Positions 1 through 13,412 are shown, counted from the first letter of the stretch. The stretch: 64,000 nt of DNA from Calamus simplicifolius (GCA_900491605.1 UESW01004235.1:486701-550700), one strand, 5' to 3'. Notes: generated by a model from the sequence alone, not told the origin. Program-made: numbers and translations.

Positions 1-944
1 GAGAGCGACACGGGACAGAATGCCATTGGAATAGAGCCGGGAGTCCATAGGAGAAGAAGATGGTATCATGTGTGACAACCATGAAGATGAGGACGAAGGC
101 GTCAGAAGTTAGAGATGGTGCAGGGAGTCCCACGTGAAATAAAGACCAGCTTTGAATGAACCTAAGCATTTATGGCAGGAAGGGTTGGAGAAAAAGGGTG
201 GGGGCCACTGACATGTCATTTGGTTTGGTGGGCAGGAATTGTCAGTGGCCCGACGTTCCTTGGTTGTTTGAAGGGAGAGTGATGTGACCTTGAATCACGG
301 GTGAAGGCATCATAATGCGCTGATCATCGTGAAGAAAGAAGATGCTGTTGGGATCGTCCTTGGGAAGGCCGACTAGAATAGGCCATCGAGGATGGGGCCG
401 TCGAGGACGGGCAGCTTGGCCGTTGAGGATGGGATCAGCTGAAAAAGGCCGTCGAGGACGGGAGCTGGAGCCGTCAAGGACGAAAGCGGGGAGAGGCCGT
501 CGAGAACGGCCGCCTAGGAGGATCAGCTGGAAAAGGCCGTCGAGTACTTCCTTCACTATCTTCTTTTCCCTATAGTATGCGTCCATGACTTGACTATTGA
601 ATGCTCCACTCCATTAAATGCTCTCCAAGTCATTATGACCACTTCTGCACCATTAAATGCTCCACCCCATTGACTTGACTATAGGACATCAGTGACAAAA
701 GGTGGCCGTTAAGTGTGGCTAGGAGTTAATTGCCAAGGAGACGTGGCAGCCATAATATGCAATCCCATCACGTGCATGTAACTTCCGGGAGAAGGCAATA
801 AATGCCCTGGCGCACGCAGAAAGGACTGTCCTTGGGAAAGACCGCCTAAAAATTAAGGGGCCGCTTAGGAGGGCCGCCCAGAAACACAGGGCCGCCTAGA
901 ACTTGCTGATCATCATTGCCCATGGGGTTAACTGGCCCCATCAG
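1..944. repeat. GC-rich short-repeat region, class unknown
   Basis: No host exon is recognisable here. Positions 381-550 hold about seven imperfect copies of a 16-bp unit, GGCCGTCGAGGACGGG, at about 381, 396, 418, 447, 468, 495 and 535. Around 600-670 the phrase CATTAAATGCTC recurs. From 840 to 905 there are several GGCCGCC(T/C)AG-type words. Open frames exist on both strands across the repeat, but they are a by-product of the GC-rich unit. The region could be part of an LTR or leader of an older element that the RTE LINE at 945 entered. This is inference: I see no PBS, polypurine tract or coding domain. Confidence 0.5.
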
Positions 945-1964
945 TGGGTTTTAGAGAAAAAAGGAGTTACTAAAAGGTACATAGAATTAATAAAAGATAT
1001 GTATGATATAGCAATAACTATTGTTAAAATAACAATAGGAAAAAACTAGTGAGTTTTCAATTACTATATGTTTGCATCAAGGATCTGTCGTAAGTTCGTA
1101 TCTTTTTGTATTAGTTATGGATGAATTAACCAAACATATTCAAAATGATATCCCATGGTGTATGTTATTTGCAGATGATATAGTGTTGATTGATGAAACT
1201 AAATCTAGAATAAATGCTAAGTTAGAGATTTGGAGAGAGGCTTTAGAATTTAAAGGTTTTAAGATTAGTAGAACTAAAACTGAATACATGAAATATAATT
1301 TTAGTCGGAGTAGAAATACAAATGAAGAAACAGTGAAGATTGCAAGCCAAAAGATATCAAGGAGTGAAAAATTTAGATATTTGGGATCAATTATCCAGCA
1401 AGAAAGTGAGATAAGTGAAGATGTGAATCATAGAGTCAAAGCAAAGTAGATAAGTGGAGGAGTGCTTCGGGAGTATTGTATGATCGGCGCATCCCATTAA
1501 AATTGAAAGAAAAATTCTATAAATTAGGACAACTATGCTATATGAAACAGAGTGTTGGGCAATATTGAAACAACATGTGAATAAATTAAGTATAACAGAA
1601 ATGCGTATGTTAAGAAGGATATATGGTTAAACTTTAAAATATAGAATTAGAAATAAACATATTAGAGAAATGATAAGAGTAGCCCCAATTGAAGATAAAA
1701 TGAGAGAAAATCGATTGCGATGGTGTGGACATATACAATATAGACCTTTAGATGGTTCAGTTAGAAAGAGTGATCTTTTAACAGTCCATGATAAGGATAG
1801 AGGTAGAGGTAACCTAAACTAATATGAATAGAAATAATTAAAAAAGATATAACTATTTGTAATTTGAATGTCAACTTGGTTCTAAATAGAGCAGAGTGGA
1901 GGAAGCAGATTCATATAGCCGACCCCATGTAGTTGGAAAAAGGCTTAGATGAGTTGAGTTGAAT
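945..1964 (+). mobile_element. 5'-truncated RTE-clade LINE, degenerate
   Basis: The translation starts inside the reverse transcriptase (about 947, reading LEKKGVTKRYIELIKDMYD). It continues in a broken frame at 1072-1449 through the catalytic box (LFADDIVL), a KTEYM segment and a YLGSIIQ segment. It then runs with stops to the conserved C-terminal part (APIEDKMRENRLRWCGH). The element ends in the family tail, AGTTGG(G)AAAAGGCTTAGAT followed by GAGTTGAGTTG. Frameshifts and in-frame stops make it inactive. This domain order and tail match the plant RTE clade of non-LTR retrotransposons. Five shorter pieces with the same tail occur elsewhere in the window. Confidence 0.85.
1072..1449 (+). pseudogene. 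RTE reverse transcriptase fragment
   Basis: This is the longest open part of the RTE LINE. It carries the end of the palm region of the reverse transcriptase: an HQGS motif, then the FADDIVL catalytic box with both metal-binding aspartates, then the thumb. The 5' end is truncated and the frame is closed by a stop at about 1447. The downstream sequence continues the same domain in other frames, so this is a dead copy. Confidence 0.8.
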
Positions 1965-2231
1965 TATTGGGCTTTAGTTGTGCTTCCCTCTGATTCCCTA
2001 CTCCCTGGTTGCTTTGCACAGAGTGATGAAAAAGTTATCCTTTTGCAGTGCATTCTCCCTTTCTTCTTTTTCATGCACTTCCAGAACTTAAATACTTTGG
2101 GCATAAATTTCCACTTCTTCACAGTTTTTGCACTCTTCATTGCAGCCAAGCTCAACAACTAGTAGCTACAAAATTTTGATATTGCCTGCTTGATTTTTGT
2201 TGTTATTAGTTAATGAAATTGCATTATTCAG

Positions 2232-5200
2232 GAGCAAGGTAACCAGTATGTCAAGATGGGGAAAAAGCATTACCAAGATGCAATAGATTGCTACACAAGG
2301 GCTATAAACCAGAAAGCGTTAAGAAATGCAGACAACTCAGTCCTCTTTGCAAATCGTGCCCATGTAAATTTGCTTTTGGGAAATTATAGACGTGCCTTGA
2401 CAGATGCAGAGGAGGCAATCAAGTTGTGTTCAACAAACATCAAGGTTGGCCATTTTCTTATTTCTGTAAGGTTATGTTTCACCCTTGTCCACACTAGCAT
2501 GCATGCCTACTTATCACTAAGGGTGTAACTGAGTCAAGACAGCTCGCGAGTAGCTCAAAATCGACTCAAAAAATACTCGAAATCGACTTGCTGCTTATCG
2601 AGTCGAGATCGAGCTCGAGCTATTCGAGTATATTATTGAGTCAAGTTCGAGTATTAAAAAACTCGGCTCGAAAAGCTCGCGAGCTTAATCGAGCTTACTT
2701 AATTTTATTATTTTATCCTTATAATTGTATATATTTACAATACTATTCTAACTATATAAAACTCCTTTGAATTTTTAGTTGAGAATATATTTTATTTTAA
2801 TTTAAAAATTATTTTTTAAATTTTTACATAAAAATTTGAGTCTTATCACTAATGCTTTAGTACAAAACAAAGTGTACTAAAGCAAAGTATGTGCATATGT
2901 ATTTCCTTGAACATATCTTACAAAGATGTGAATCCATCTTGCTATTACATTGGCTGCTTTTCAGTAATGTTTTATTGTAGATTTTATTTGACGCTCTTTC
3001 CTTGACATTCTCTGAGATCAAATAGTACTTGAATTAAGATTACAGTGGAATCTTGTGGTGCTAGGCATACTATAGGGCTGCCAGAGCTGCTTTCTCCTTG
3101 AACCTCTTGACTGAAGCAGCATCATTCTGCCAGAGGGGACTTGAACAGGTCCCTTCTAATGAAGAGCTCAAGAAATTATTAGTACAAATTGATTTGAAGA
3201 AGAAAGACCATGAAAATCACAAGGCACAAGTTTCAAAAGCTGTGGCTACAGCTAAGGTTAGTTATACGGTGAGGACAAAGCGATCTTCAAAATATATTCA
3301 TGTTAGCTAATTACCATGCGAAATTTGTGCAGGAACTTGCATCGGCAATTGAGAATAGAGGCCTAAAGCTTGGGAAGGCCTTGTATCAAGAACTTACTGG
3401 ATTAAGGAAGCCAGTACTAGATAGTAGCAATATTCTTCACTGGCCGGTTCTTCTTCTTTATGCAGAGGCTATGACAAGTGATTTTATTGAGGACTTCTGT
3501 GAGACTGACATGTTCTCATCTCATCTTGACATGATATCCTTTTCTTGAATATTATTTTGTTACAATGGTTTGTTGTTTGTCTAGATTATTATGTCAGATA
3601 AAATAAGCGTCATTTGATACATCCTTAACTCTCAAACATGTTTTCAGAAAGTTCTGTGCCATTGCCATGGGATGAAAATTGTGCTTACACCCGGGAAGCT
3701 GTTGAGTTGTACTATCAGGTGTGCATCCGGATCTCAGTGCTCATGAAAATTTCAAAGTATTCGTGTACAAAATTGAACTTTTCTAAATGTTCTAGGACTT
3801 TTGACGTTTTATCATTTGCATTGATTATTATTACAACATTCTTGCGTTGTTAGTTGAAACACTGCCATATCTTTTGCCACTTGGAGTTAAAATAATTGTG
3901 GCCTGAGTTCATAGGCGATAGTTCAGTAAAGGGGGAACAACTCAAGGAAAAAAATTGAAATGATTATTTTTGAAGTAAACAGGGAGACATGAATAATACC
4001 TGTATACAATTTTTATCATGATAATTATTAAAGTTATGTTGCTTTTTTTTTCTTTTAACATCAGTTTTATCATAGAAGTAAATGATAATTGACATGATTA
4101 ACTGTGATGTGGTCAACAATGCAATGGTTCAGTGATATCAGGAAATTACTGAATATATGATATTACAATTGTCTTTGAGTGTAATATAACTACATAATAC
4201 ATGTTGGTATATGGAGTAAAGATATAATTAGGACAACTAATAGTCTAATACACTGTTATATACCAAAAAAGAAAAAGAACTGATATTCACTATAAACAAG
4301 AAAATTTTGCATGCTCATAAGTTGAAGTTTTGAAGAAAGATACTGACAGCATGCTTCTATGTTGTATAAACATTATCAAGTGACAGTTTGAGAGGTTAAC
4401 TGACAATCAATCTTGATGCAGTTCATCTGCCCTGGAAAAATAATATTTTTGGTCTACACAAATGGCACTCCACTAATCTTTGTAGGAACAAATACACTGG
4501 AGATCTTAGTCAGGGCGGTATTCTTGACCAATGCAACAGCAGCTATCTCAGCTTTGGTTTGTGCCAACCAATAAGTCAAATCATGAATTCATTTTGTTCT
4601 ACCATTTGTAATAGTTTTGGAGCTTCCCTGCTGGGAGATTAATAGGATTTGTAGTATCAGCATGATAAAGAGATCCATGCTCTTCAGCAGTCACTAGATG
4701 TCAAAGAGCTTCATAGCATAACTATGAATTTTGATAGGAAACAGTTGTACCTGAAGATGCTGAAGGAAAAAAAGCACTTGTAGCTAAGTAGCTTAATCAA
4801 TAACATGAATGAGTACCAATAGGATAAAGACATATTGAGGAGAATAATTAGAATGTTAAGTAGGAATTCATCGAAAAGATCTTGTACTGTTTTAGGCTCC
4901 CAGGATAAGGAGATAGAGGGAAGAAAGAAAAAAAAAATAGACCAAGAGGAAGAAAGTAAAAAGATTTTCTAGGGTGGTTGGCAAAAAGTACAAGTAACTT
5001 GGGATAGAATAAGGAAATATTGAAGGATTGACTAACTCAAAACCTAAATATTATGAGACTCGTGGAGATCAGCAATGTAGAGATTCTAAGCAAAAACTTG
5101 ATAGTACAGCACTCGCTTGGAGCAAGAAGAAAAATTTGTATTCTAGTGACATAGGTAAAAAGGTCATATTTTTGATAAGCCTCATTCTCTGAGTTGCCGC

Positions 5201-8200
5201 TAAATGCTCAAAGGCCTCGAAACAGGTTGAAAAGAATAGAGCAGCTAATATGATGGACACCCAGTAAATAAAGATGGGCGACATTTTGTAAGGAGCTATG
5301 AAGTTTTGAAGAAGCATGAGCTGTCTCAAGATTGTAATGATGATTATTGTCATCATCATTTTAATTATAATATTGCCTGGATAATGTCTATATGACAAAT
5401 ACTTGTGGGCAGTAGTTGAATTAGGTCTAAGAGTGGATTGAATCATCACATGAATCTGATATCAATCCAATAATTCAATTATTAGACATGCTGGATTCTG
5501 GTTAGATTCTAAGCAACATGCTAGTAACCTATCCCAAATACTTAAATAATAATATAGTTAGTATATGTATTCATATATGTAAATTATAAGCATCTAATGG
5601 GACACGAAGATTGTAATAATGATTATTGTCATCATCATATTGATTGTAATATTGCGTGGGTAACGTCTATATGAGAAATATTTGTGGGCAACAGTTGAAT
5701 TAGGTCTAAGAGTGGATTGAGTCATCACATGAATCTGATATCAATCGAATAATACAATTAATAGACATGCTGGATTCTGGTTAGATTCTAAACAACCTGC
5801 TAGTGACCTATCCCAAATACTTAAATAATAATATAGTTAGCATATGTATTCATCTATGTTAATTGTAAGCATTTAATAGGACACGAAGAGAAGGAATAAA
5901 ATGGGAACCCTTTCGTCGTTTTGGACTTCTGCTGTCCACTCCTTGCCATCTTGTCTTTGCCTTTCCTGTGTTTTAGGATCAACAACCACCTGATACACAA
6001 AAAGAAGGCCCAAAAAAGAAAAAAATCATTTATTGGAGATGGTAGACTTGGAGTTGCTGAAAATAGTAACAGAGGAAGGAGAAGATAGCGATAACATTTC
6101 CATTTGTAGGACACCCTCATCCTCCATGCCCTTGAGTATAACTCTAATCCTTGGCCTGCATAGATTTAGTGTTTTGTTGTTTAAGTGAAATTAGTTTCAA
6201 CAGTGCATGTACGTAAAGACATGTTCCTGAAGGGGAGGGACTTTCAGGGATTATTAAAAATGAGCTGCATTTTTTCCTTCATTTAAATCTGAAAATAGAA
6301 ACTCACATCTTCTTTGTCTTAGAATTACTCTTGTTGACTAAATGGATAAAAGAGATATTCAACATGTCAGAATGACTTCTTCTTCTTCTTCTTTTTTGAA
6401 CTACTGTGTTTTTCCTTAAGTTAAATTTTAGAAATTTAGGGGATTATCTAATTGGATAGTGTTAGTTGGGAAAAGGCTTAGATGAGTTGAGTTGGGTTTA
6501 GATCTAATTGGATAGTGTTGTTGGATTGGATTTCTGATTCTCAACAGATTCAGATGGTCTCCCAATCTGCCAGATTGTCAAACTGAATCTGATCATATTT
6601 TCTAAAATCTAGATTCGATCTGGTTTTCACAGTCTGACCCTTACAGCCTAGGTTGAATGAAGGACTCGATGGGCTTCCTGAAGTAGGAAAAAGACCATGT
6701 ATTGAAAGTTTAGTTGAACTTGTATTGATCATGTGAGGCAAACCTAAGTAAAATAGAAAAACTTACGAATGAAGCAAACATGATCAGGAAATTTAACAAA
6801 AGAAGACAAGAAGGCTAGTTTTAGAATGCATGAGATCAAATAAAGCACAAGAGTTCATCTGATGAAAGAGAAATAAGTATTTGCGGACATGCACTTTGTA
6901 TCAATGTACATGGTCATGAACGAGGCATAAACCCCATAAGAACCAACCATGGTCAGAAGCTTAAGTCTACTGATATCGTGAACTTGATGATACAATAAGT
7001 CAGGCACAAACAAGAATGTCACAAAAGTGCATTAGATGCATGGGCATGAACATGCTCCAAGTTGGCACATAGAAGACAGGTTCAGATGCAATATTTTTGA
7101 ACCGATGAGGCATTCCTGGGCTACGCCATGCTGAAATAAGCACCTCAGGGTCACAGCTGTTTATGCTTTGGGCATTGCTGATTTGAAGACCCAAAGGAAA
7201 CTTTTTTGCTCATCAAGGCATAGGAATATTTTAGGAAGTTTTTTCTTTTCACTGATTTAAGAATCAAAATGCTTATTGAATGAAGTCAATTGCATGGATT
7301 CTTTGTCTTTTCTCTCTTTCCTTACAAAATCACTAACATTGTAGTACCCACAAAACAGTAATGCTATGGTACCGCTTAAATGGGTTATGCCTTTGCATTA
7401 GTCTTCAAGAGTCCTTATAAACCCAAACTAGGAAACATAAAGGTGGTTAGTTTTTGAGAATTTTTCAGGGGGTCAATTTAATCTATCCATAGGCCAATTA
7501 GCTTCCAGTGAAAGATTAATGTACATTTATTTTTGAGTTTAAAAAGTCCATACTAGGTCTAACTCCGCCAAGGCCAGTCCCATGCCCAGGTAAAGGAGGA
7601 GGATTGCGTTAGGTAGCTGATAGCCAATGTAAAACTCCGTCAGATCTCCTAAAATATGAATCTACTAAAGTCCTGAATAGAACAGAGTGGAGGAAGCAGA
7701 TTTATGTAGCCGACCCAAGTAGTTGGGAAAAGGCTTAGATGAGTTGAGTTGAGTAAGTCCAGACTAGGTCTCACCTTTCTTCCTCCTCGCTCTTGATTTA
7801 ACTTGTACTCTTTTTTCCTCTAAGCTCTTATTTTGTCCACTCAAACTGCATTCCTTTTTCTGTTTTAATAATTCTAATGCATTGTTGTGTGTTTTTTTTT
7901 TTGCTATTGTCCAGGCCTTCCTCTTGGTTTAACTCTTTCTTCTTCTATACCTTTTATCTGCTTATCCTATAATTTCTCTTCTTTATTTCTTCTGTAATAA
8001 TGCTAACATATTGTTGTCCAAAACTTACTGCTATTGACATTCTTAAGGATTAGTAGCTGATTTGAAACTTTCAGCATATGACATTTTGCTTTCTTTTCCT
8101 CTTCTTGCCTTGGATTTGAAATTTACTTGTAATTTTCACAGATCTGCTTTCATTGTAACCCAGTTTTTCAATTTGGACTGATGTCATACTGATTCTCAGC

Positions 8201-11200
8201 CTCTGAAATCCTTTCAATATTTTCCTCATATCTTTCATCATTATTTAAAGATTTAGGCTGGTTTATTTGATCTCTCACTTAATTGTAATGGCCAAAAACT
8301 GGACAGCAAACTAAATATATGATCTCAAACTAAGGTTTGTCGTATTAGGAAATGGTACAGTTTAGTATGAGGCGTTCCATACCAGACTGATGGTGTCCTG
8401 GTCAGATGAACTAGGAAGCCCTAATCTATGAATTACTCCAAATCAGGCAATATTGTGCTGTTTGGTTTGGTTCTGTGTGTTGGTACAGGTTTGGTATGGG
8501 CGATTCACATCTTGTACGAGACTGAAAGGCCAAACCATCCCAGTTCCAGATCGTTTGGTTCCGTTTGCCCAAACCATATTTGAGACAATTCAGCTAACCT
8601 TATCTCAAATATAAATGAAAGTCATTTATAACACCTCCCACTCATTTATAGCTGGCTAGCATGTCAAAATGTGTCTTAACTTGCAAGCAACTCAACCTAG
8701 CAGGCATGAGATGAGGGGGAAGTTGTAATGCGAGATTCGCCTAATGCTGTCTTGAATAAGGATCAGTATAAACTGATAGAAGCATTAATGATTTTAAAAA
8801 GTTTGATGCCCCAATATGCAAAATGGGCAAAGATTGAGCTCTACAACTTATTATTCTGGTCAACGGTCAGATATTAGGGTGTAACTTTTTTAAGGCCCAC
8901 TTATCTTGCTAAATAATTTGATGTTTGTTAAGAAATTCATGTTAATGGTTCCACTTTTTTGGACGTTTAGCCCAAAGAGGTATATTTGGATTTACCAGTT
9001 CTCAGTACGAAAGTGTTACACAACTATGTAAGGTATTGCATTTTTTTGGGTGATGCTAATGCTAGATAAAACAGTCAATGAGGAGGTTGGTGAAGATCAA
9101 TTAATGTATAGGTACATTCTCTCATTGCTTTCCTCTTCTTAGTTTTTCTCTAATCCCTTGTTTTGCTCATTTTTCAACTATTTGGCAATGATTGCTAGAT
9201 CTTAAATTATTGAGCAAAAAATCATCTTTATTTTCTTTCTATTTTTGAAGTTCTGCATGCAGGAATTTCAGATTAGCAATTAAAACCCCAATTCCTCTTA
9301 TGCTATGGGCCCCTAGGAAACTAACGGCCAGTAGTTCCAATAATTTGATCATATTGATTGCTGGAATTTCTGGACAGCCTCCAGTTTTTTTTTTTTTTTT
9401 GAATTATAATAGTCCCTTCTTAAGAGCCTTCCGTATCTGTGCATTTCTAATTGTAGGCTGCATCTTATGTCCATCATTGTTGATGAGGAGGCCTGTTATG
9501 TCTAAATTATCAAGTGGATCCATCTAGTGACAATAGAGAGCTAAAATTCAAAAATAAGGGTAGTCATATCTAATACGATGATTATGTGGTTGCCCTGAAG
9601 ATGAAAATTTGTTGAAGAGCATCAGTGTACCCCCTGTACCTAATATGGAATAATTCCAAATAAGATGTGAAGGAGACTGTCCAATGAAGGCAACAAGAAA
9701 CAAGGAGTGAGAACGGTAGAAAATGAATTTATTTAGATGACCTCAAATGCTAAATTATAATGATTAGAAAGTGTCTTATAGGAGTGACATGTCTATCAGC
9801 ACAAAACCCTTTAAACCCTAAAGATATATGGAAGAAAGGAGATATTTAATTTTAGCTTGAAAGATCTCAAGCATTTTGTCAGAAGATATTAAAACCTAGA
9901 AGTGATTTGACCAGTGAAATGATGCTACAGCTGATCCAAACCTGAATTGAATCATCAGTAGGTACGTGTTAGATATGGACAAACACTCCAAGAAGCATCA
10001 AGAGCATATCTTAGAAGTGGATCAGAGAAAACGGAAGTATCAGGCACTCACATAATTTATTTTTAGTGGGATCAAGACAGAGAAAAACCCCATGTTACCT
10101 TTTGTATTCCTAGGGTTTTAAACCGTGGATCAAAATGCATATAGAACAAACAAACTAGGGAAAGAGAAGCACTACAATCATGTGAAGGAAGACTATAGGA
10201 CTCTAAAGACCATGATGTAGGTCTTGAGATATATCTATGTAGATTGATTAGACTTTCTCTTTTGGATACATTTTAGTGGCTCAAAAGGGGATTGGTCGAA
10301 GACATGCAATAGACCTACTGTGGGTGCTTCAGGGCCATTGATAGAATCCTCATTTGGAGTAGGGAAACCTTGTGGTGAAGCTAATTCTTTCCAATCATCT
10401 TTGGTGGCGAGTGATTAACTGGCAGAAATCTGAAGGTCTAGGTCAGCTTGGGCATGAATAAGGGGAGAGATGTCCAAGATCCAAACAAAGAGTGAAAATA
10501 TCAGTTGGATAGAAAAAACTTACTTCCATGGTTGGTGGAGCTCTCACTGAAATGATCCTTTTCTGATGCCATGTAACTCGATTTTCTAGTATTTGAATGG
10601 TGTAAAACTACGTACTCCCATTAACAAAAGCAGTAGCATAGAATATATGCTTATGATTGATCATAGCTCCTTGATTATAAGATCACTCACTCATCTGATA
10701 CTTGGGTATGCAATGTAAATAGAACAATTAAGACATTGTAGTCTGTACATCATGACTTTGTTTCTTGTTCAATCCCAAAAAAGAAAGACTTTTTTTATCT
10801 AGCACTATCAAGCATGCATTCTTATTATGAAAAGCCTTGTTGGCAGTAGCCAGTCATTTATGGGGCTTCTGACAAGATTTTCTGCAGAACTTAAAAATGT
10901 CCAAACCATCATTTTTGTTTTTTATAAAGAAGAATTCTCTGTAACATTCCTTTGTGATATCTGATTTATTATTAACTCATCAGGCTGATAGTGCAACTCT
11001 AATGTCAAAGAAGGAAGTTCTTAAATATTTTCTAGAGGGCGCCGTTGATTCTTCTGCAGAAGTCCTTGGTGATGAAGCAAAGGATGATGAAACAAATTCA
11101 GGCAATTCAAATGCTTTAATGAGTACGTTCTTTCACTTTTTCCTCTTTTAATTACATATATGACTGCATGCATGGTTTTTGCATGTCCAGAAAATGCAAC

Positions 11201-11205
11201 TACAA

Positions 11206-11240
<35 letters not shown>

Positions 11241-11449
11241 GCACGCGCGCTCACATGCCTATATAGATATCTAGATTTTCTTTTGTTTTTTTTTGCTTTA
11301 TAAACTTAACCCCCTTAGACAAGTTAGGAAGGGATAGGGCATCCACCTTAAACTGATATCTTGGAACAATGAGCAGAATAAAATTTACTCAATGAAAAGA
11401 CAAAATGCCATTAATTTGGAGGCATATTTGTTTGCACAGCACAACCAAG

Positions 11450-11484
<35 letters not shown>

Positions 11485-13378
11485 CCCCCCCACCAAATAT
11501 GTTGCAATGCAAAAGGCATCAGTCTTCTTTCTACATGAAAAGCATAAAGTAAATTCGACCCATATTGTTTTCTATTAGATTCTATTAGCTGAGTGGAGAC
11601 TAAATGCATTTCTGATAGCTTTTATTCTAGATCATTTTTCTCTTATATTCTTTCTATTAGCTAAGTGCAGCCTGAATGCATTTTGAAAGCTTTTATTGTG
11701 AAAAAAAGGCAGTTAAAATTAAAGTTTTATTCTAGATCATTTTTCCCTGAGATTCTATTAGCTGAGTGGAGCCTAAATGCATTTCAGATAGCTTTTATTC
11801 TAAAAAAAGGAAGTTGAAATTAAACTTGCCAAATTTTGTTTGGTTGTTAACTGACTAGCATATCTGGTTTTTTGGTAGCAGTGCTTTTTTTGTGTTATCG
11901 CATTCTGTAGACCGAGTGTAGTCTAGATACAACTTAGATACAGTTAGATTTTTCTTTTTTTTTTTTTAATAATATGAAAATAGGACTTGCTATATTTTGC
12001 TTATTATCATAGCTGACAAGGAAGGATAGTATTCTGAGTAAAATGCTTTTTAGGCCTTGTTTTCTTTCCATTTATTTTTACTCCAGCTCTTCTTTATGGC
12101 TACATGGCTTACATTATGGGTACATTGTTTATAACAAATTTTCATTTAAGTTTAATTACACATCTGTCACACAAATGTTTAATATATCAAAACTTCTTAT
12201 GTAGTTGATGCTGCAGTTTCAAACTTTTGTATCATTCGATGATCTTTTAATGAGTTTTTGTACTTTTATATCTTTGTACAACAAAAATTAATTTGAAAAG
12301 CTTTAGCAAGTTATGTTTCTCTTCAAATCTTGAATGAGTATAATCCAAAAAATATGTCAAAGAATCAATATATCCAAAGTAGTTTCTACATTCTTTTAGT
12401 TACATTATAACTTGAAATGCCAAAATAACTTGTCATTTATTCTTGAAATGCATCTGAGTTATCCTGCTTGATTATCGGTTCTCATCTTCTTTCACCTTAA
12501 AACTCCTTGTAGATCTATCTCAAATATGCACTCCTTGCTACTCAAGTTATTTTACATCTAAATAAACGAACTAAGCACATCAGTAAGAATTGTTTTTTTC
12601 ATTTGAGAGAAGGTCAAGAATAGATAACTAATAAAGAATTATGAAATCAAAAGACCATATTGTTGACAGATTCACTAAAACTCTTGCCAAAGTACATATT
12701 AGCGAAGATTTAAGTCCCATTGGAACAGGGTGATGTCCTTGGTACTGTACCATTTCAACTGGAAAATGGGACAAGGACCAGCGTGGAACACTGGTTCTCT
12801 CCTGAAGTAGGATATCCTGATTATTCCAGTTGCATCACTGAGGATGCATCGAGATGGACCAGGGCACTTTTGTTTTTTTTTAAGTCTCTTCTCTTTATTC
12901 TTGTTTTTACTGACTGTTTTTGTCTGCCTCGACCACCATAGTGTACTGTCCCAGGAGCAAACTGAGATGGGACTTAGTACTGAGATTTAAACACCTGATT
13001 ATTAGAATGTTGTCAAAAACCATGGCTATAAATGTGGCCGGCTAGAGGGGAACTTTGGAAGATCAAGGATTTATTTTAACCATTCTTTTCTTGTCATGCT
13101 TTCCTTCATGTAAGCATTCAAAAACGCATGATTATTAGAATGTGTTCAGTGTCATTTTGTTTCAAGGATCATTAAAGCATAGAGACTTTCTTATTAAAGA
13201 AGTTATTCTCTCTTTATTAGCTGGTAGGGCCATTGATTTGATTGCACCAAATTTCTCTCATTTTCATATTTTCCTTTTTATACTAAAACACTTACAAATA
13301 AGCTGCATGCAATTCAAGGGTAAATCACTGACAGCCTTTGTGAATTGCATTATGCGGGTATGTAGCCCACCTTTTGAT

Positions 13379-13412
<34 letters not shown>

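Larger units (their letters stand above)
3719..10983 (+). other. 7.3-kb TTC4-like intron
   Basis: This is the longest intron of the gene. It holds two RTE tail or fragment insertions (6464-6501 and 7561-7754), a 279-bp tandem duplication (5332-5890) and a possible in-frame cassette exon (4422-4556). The rest is AT-rich, with chance open frames below 130 codons on both strands and no recognisable domain. The stretch at 8330-8600 (words such as GGTACAG, GGTATGG, CCAAACCATCCC) looks like a decayed repeat related to 12720-12960, but I cannot classify it. Confidence 0.7.

Noticed and set aside
242..586. Overlapping Arg/Pro-rich frames on both strands
   Set aside because: They come from the GGCCGTCGAGGACGGG repeats. 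The repeat unit, not a protein, explains the openness.
11021..11254. Minus-strand frame rich in Arg/Glu
   Set aside because: It is the translation of a CT microsatellite plus the reverse of TTC4-like exon 5. The frames at 11385-11609 and 13142-13459 have the same cause.
12640..12960. Possible Copia RNase H tail followed by a repeat
   Set aside because: A phrase like DRFTKTLAKVHISEDL resembles the end of Copia pol, but it is too short and is not followed by other Copia sequence.
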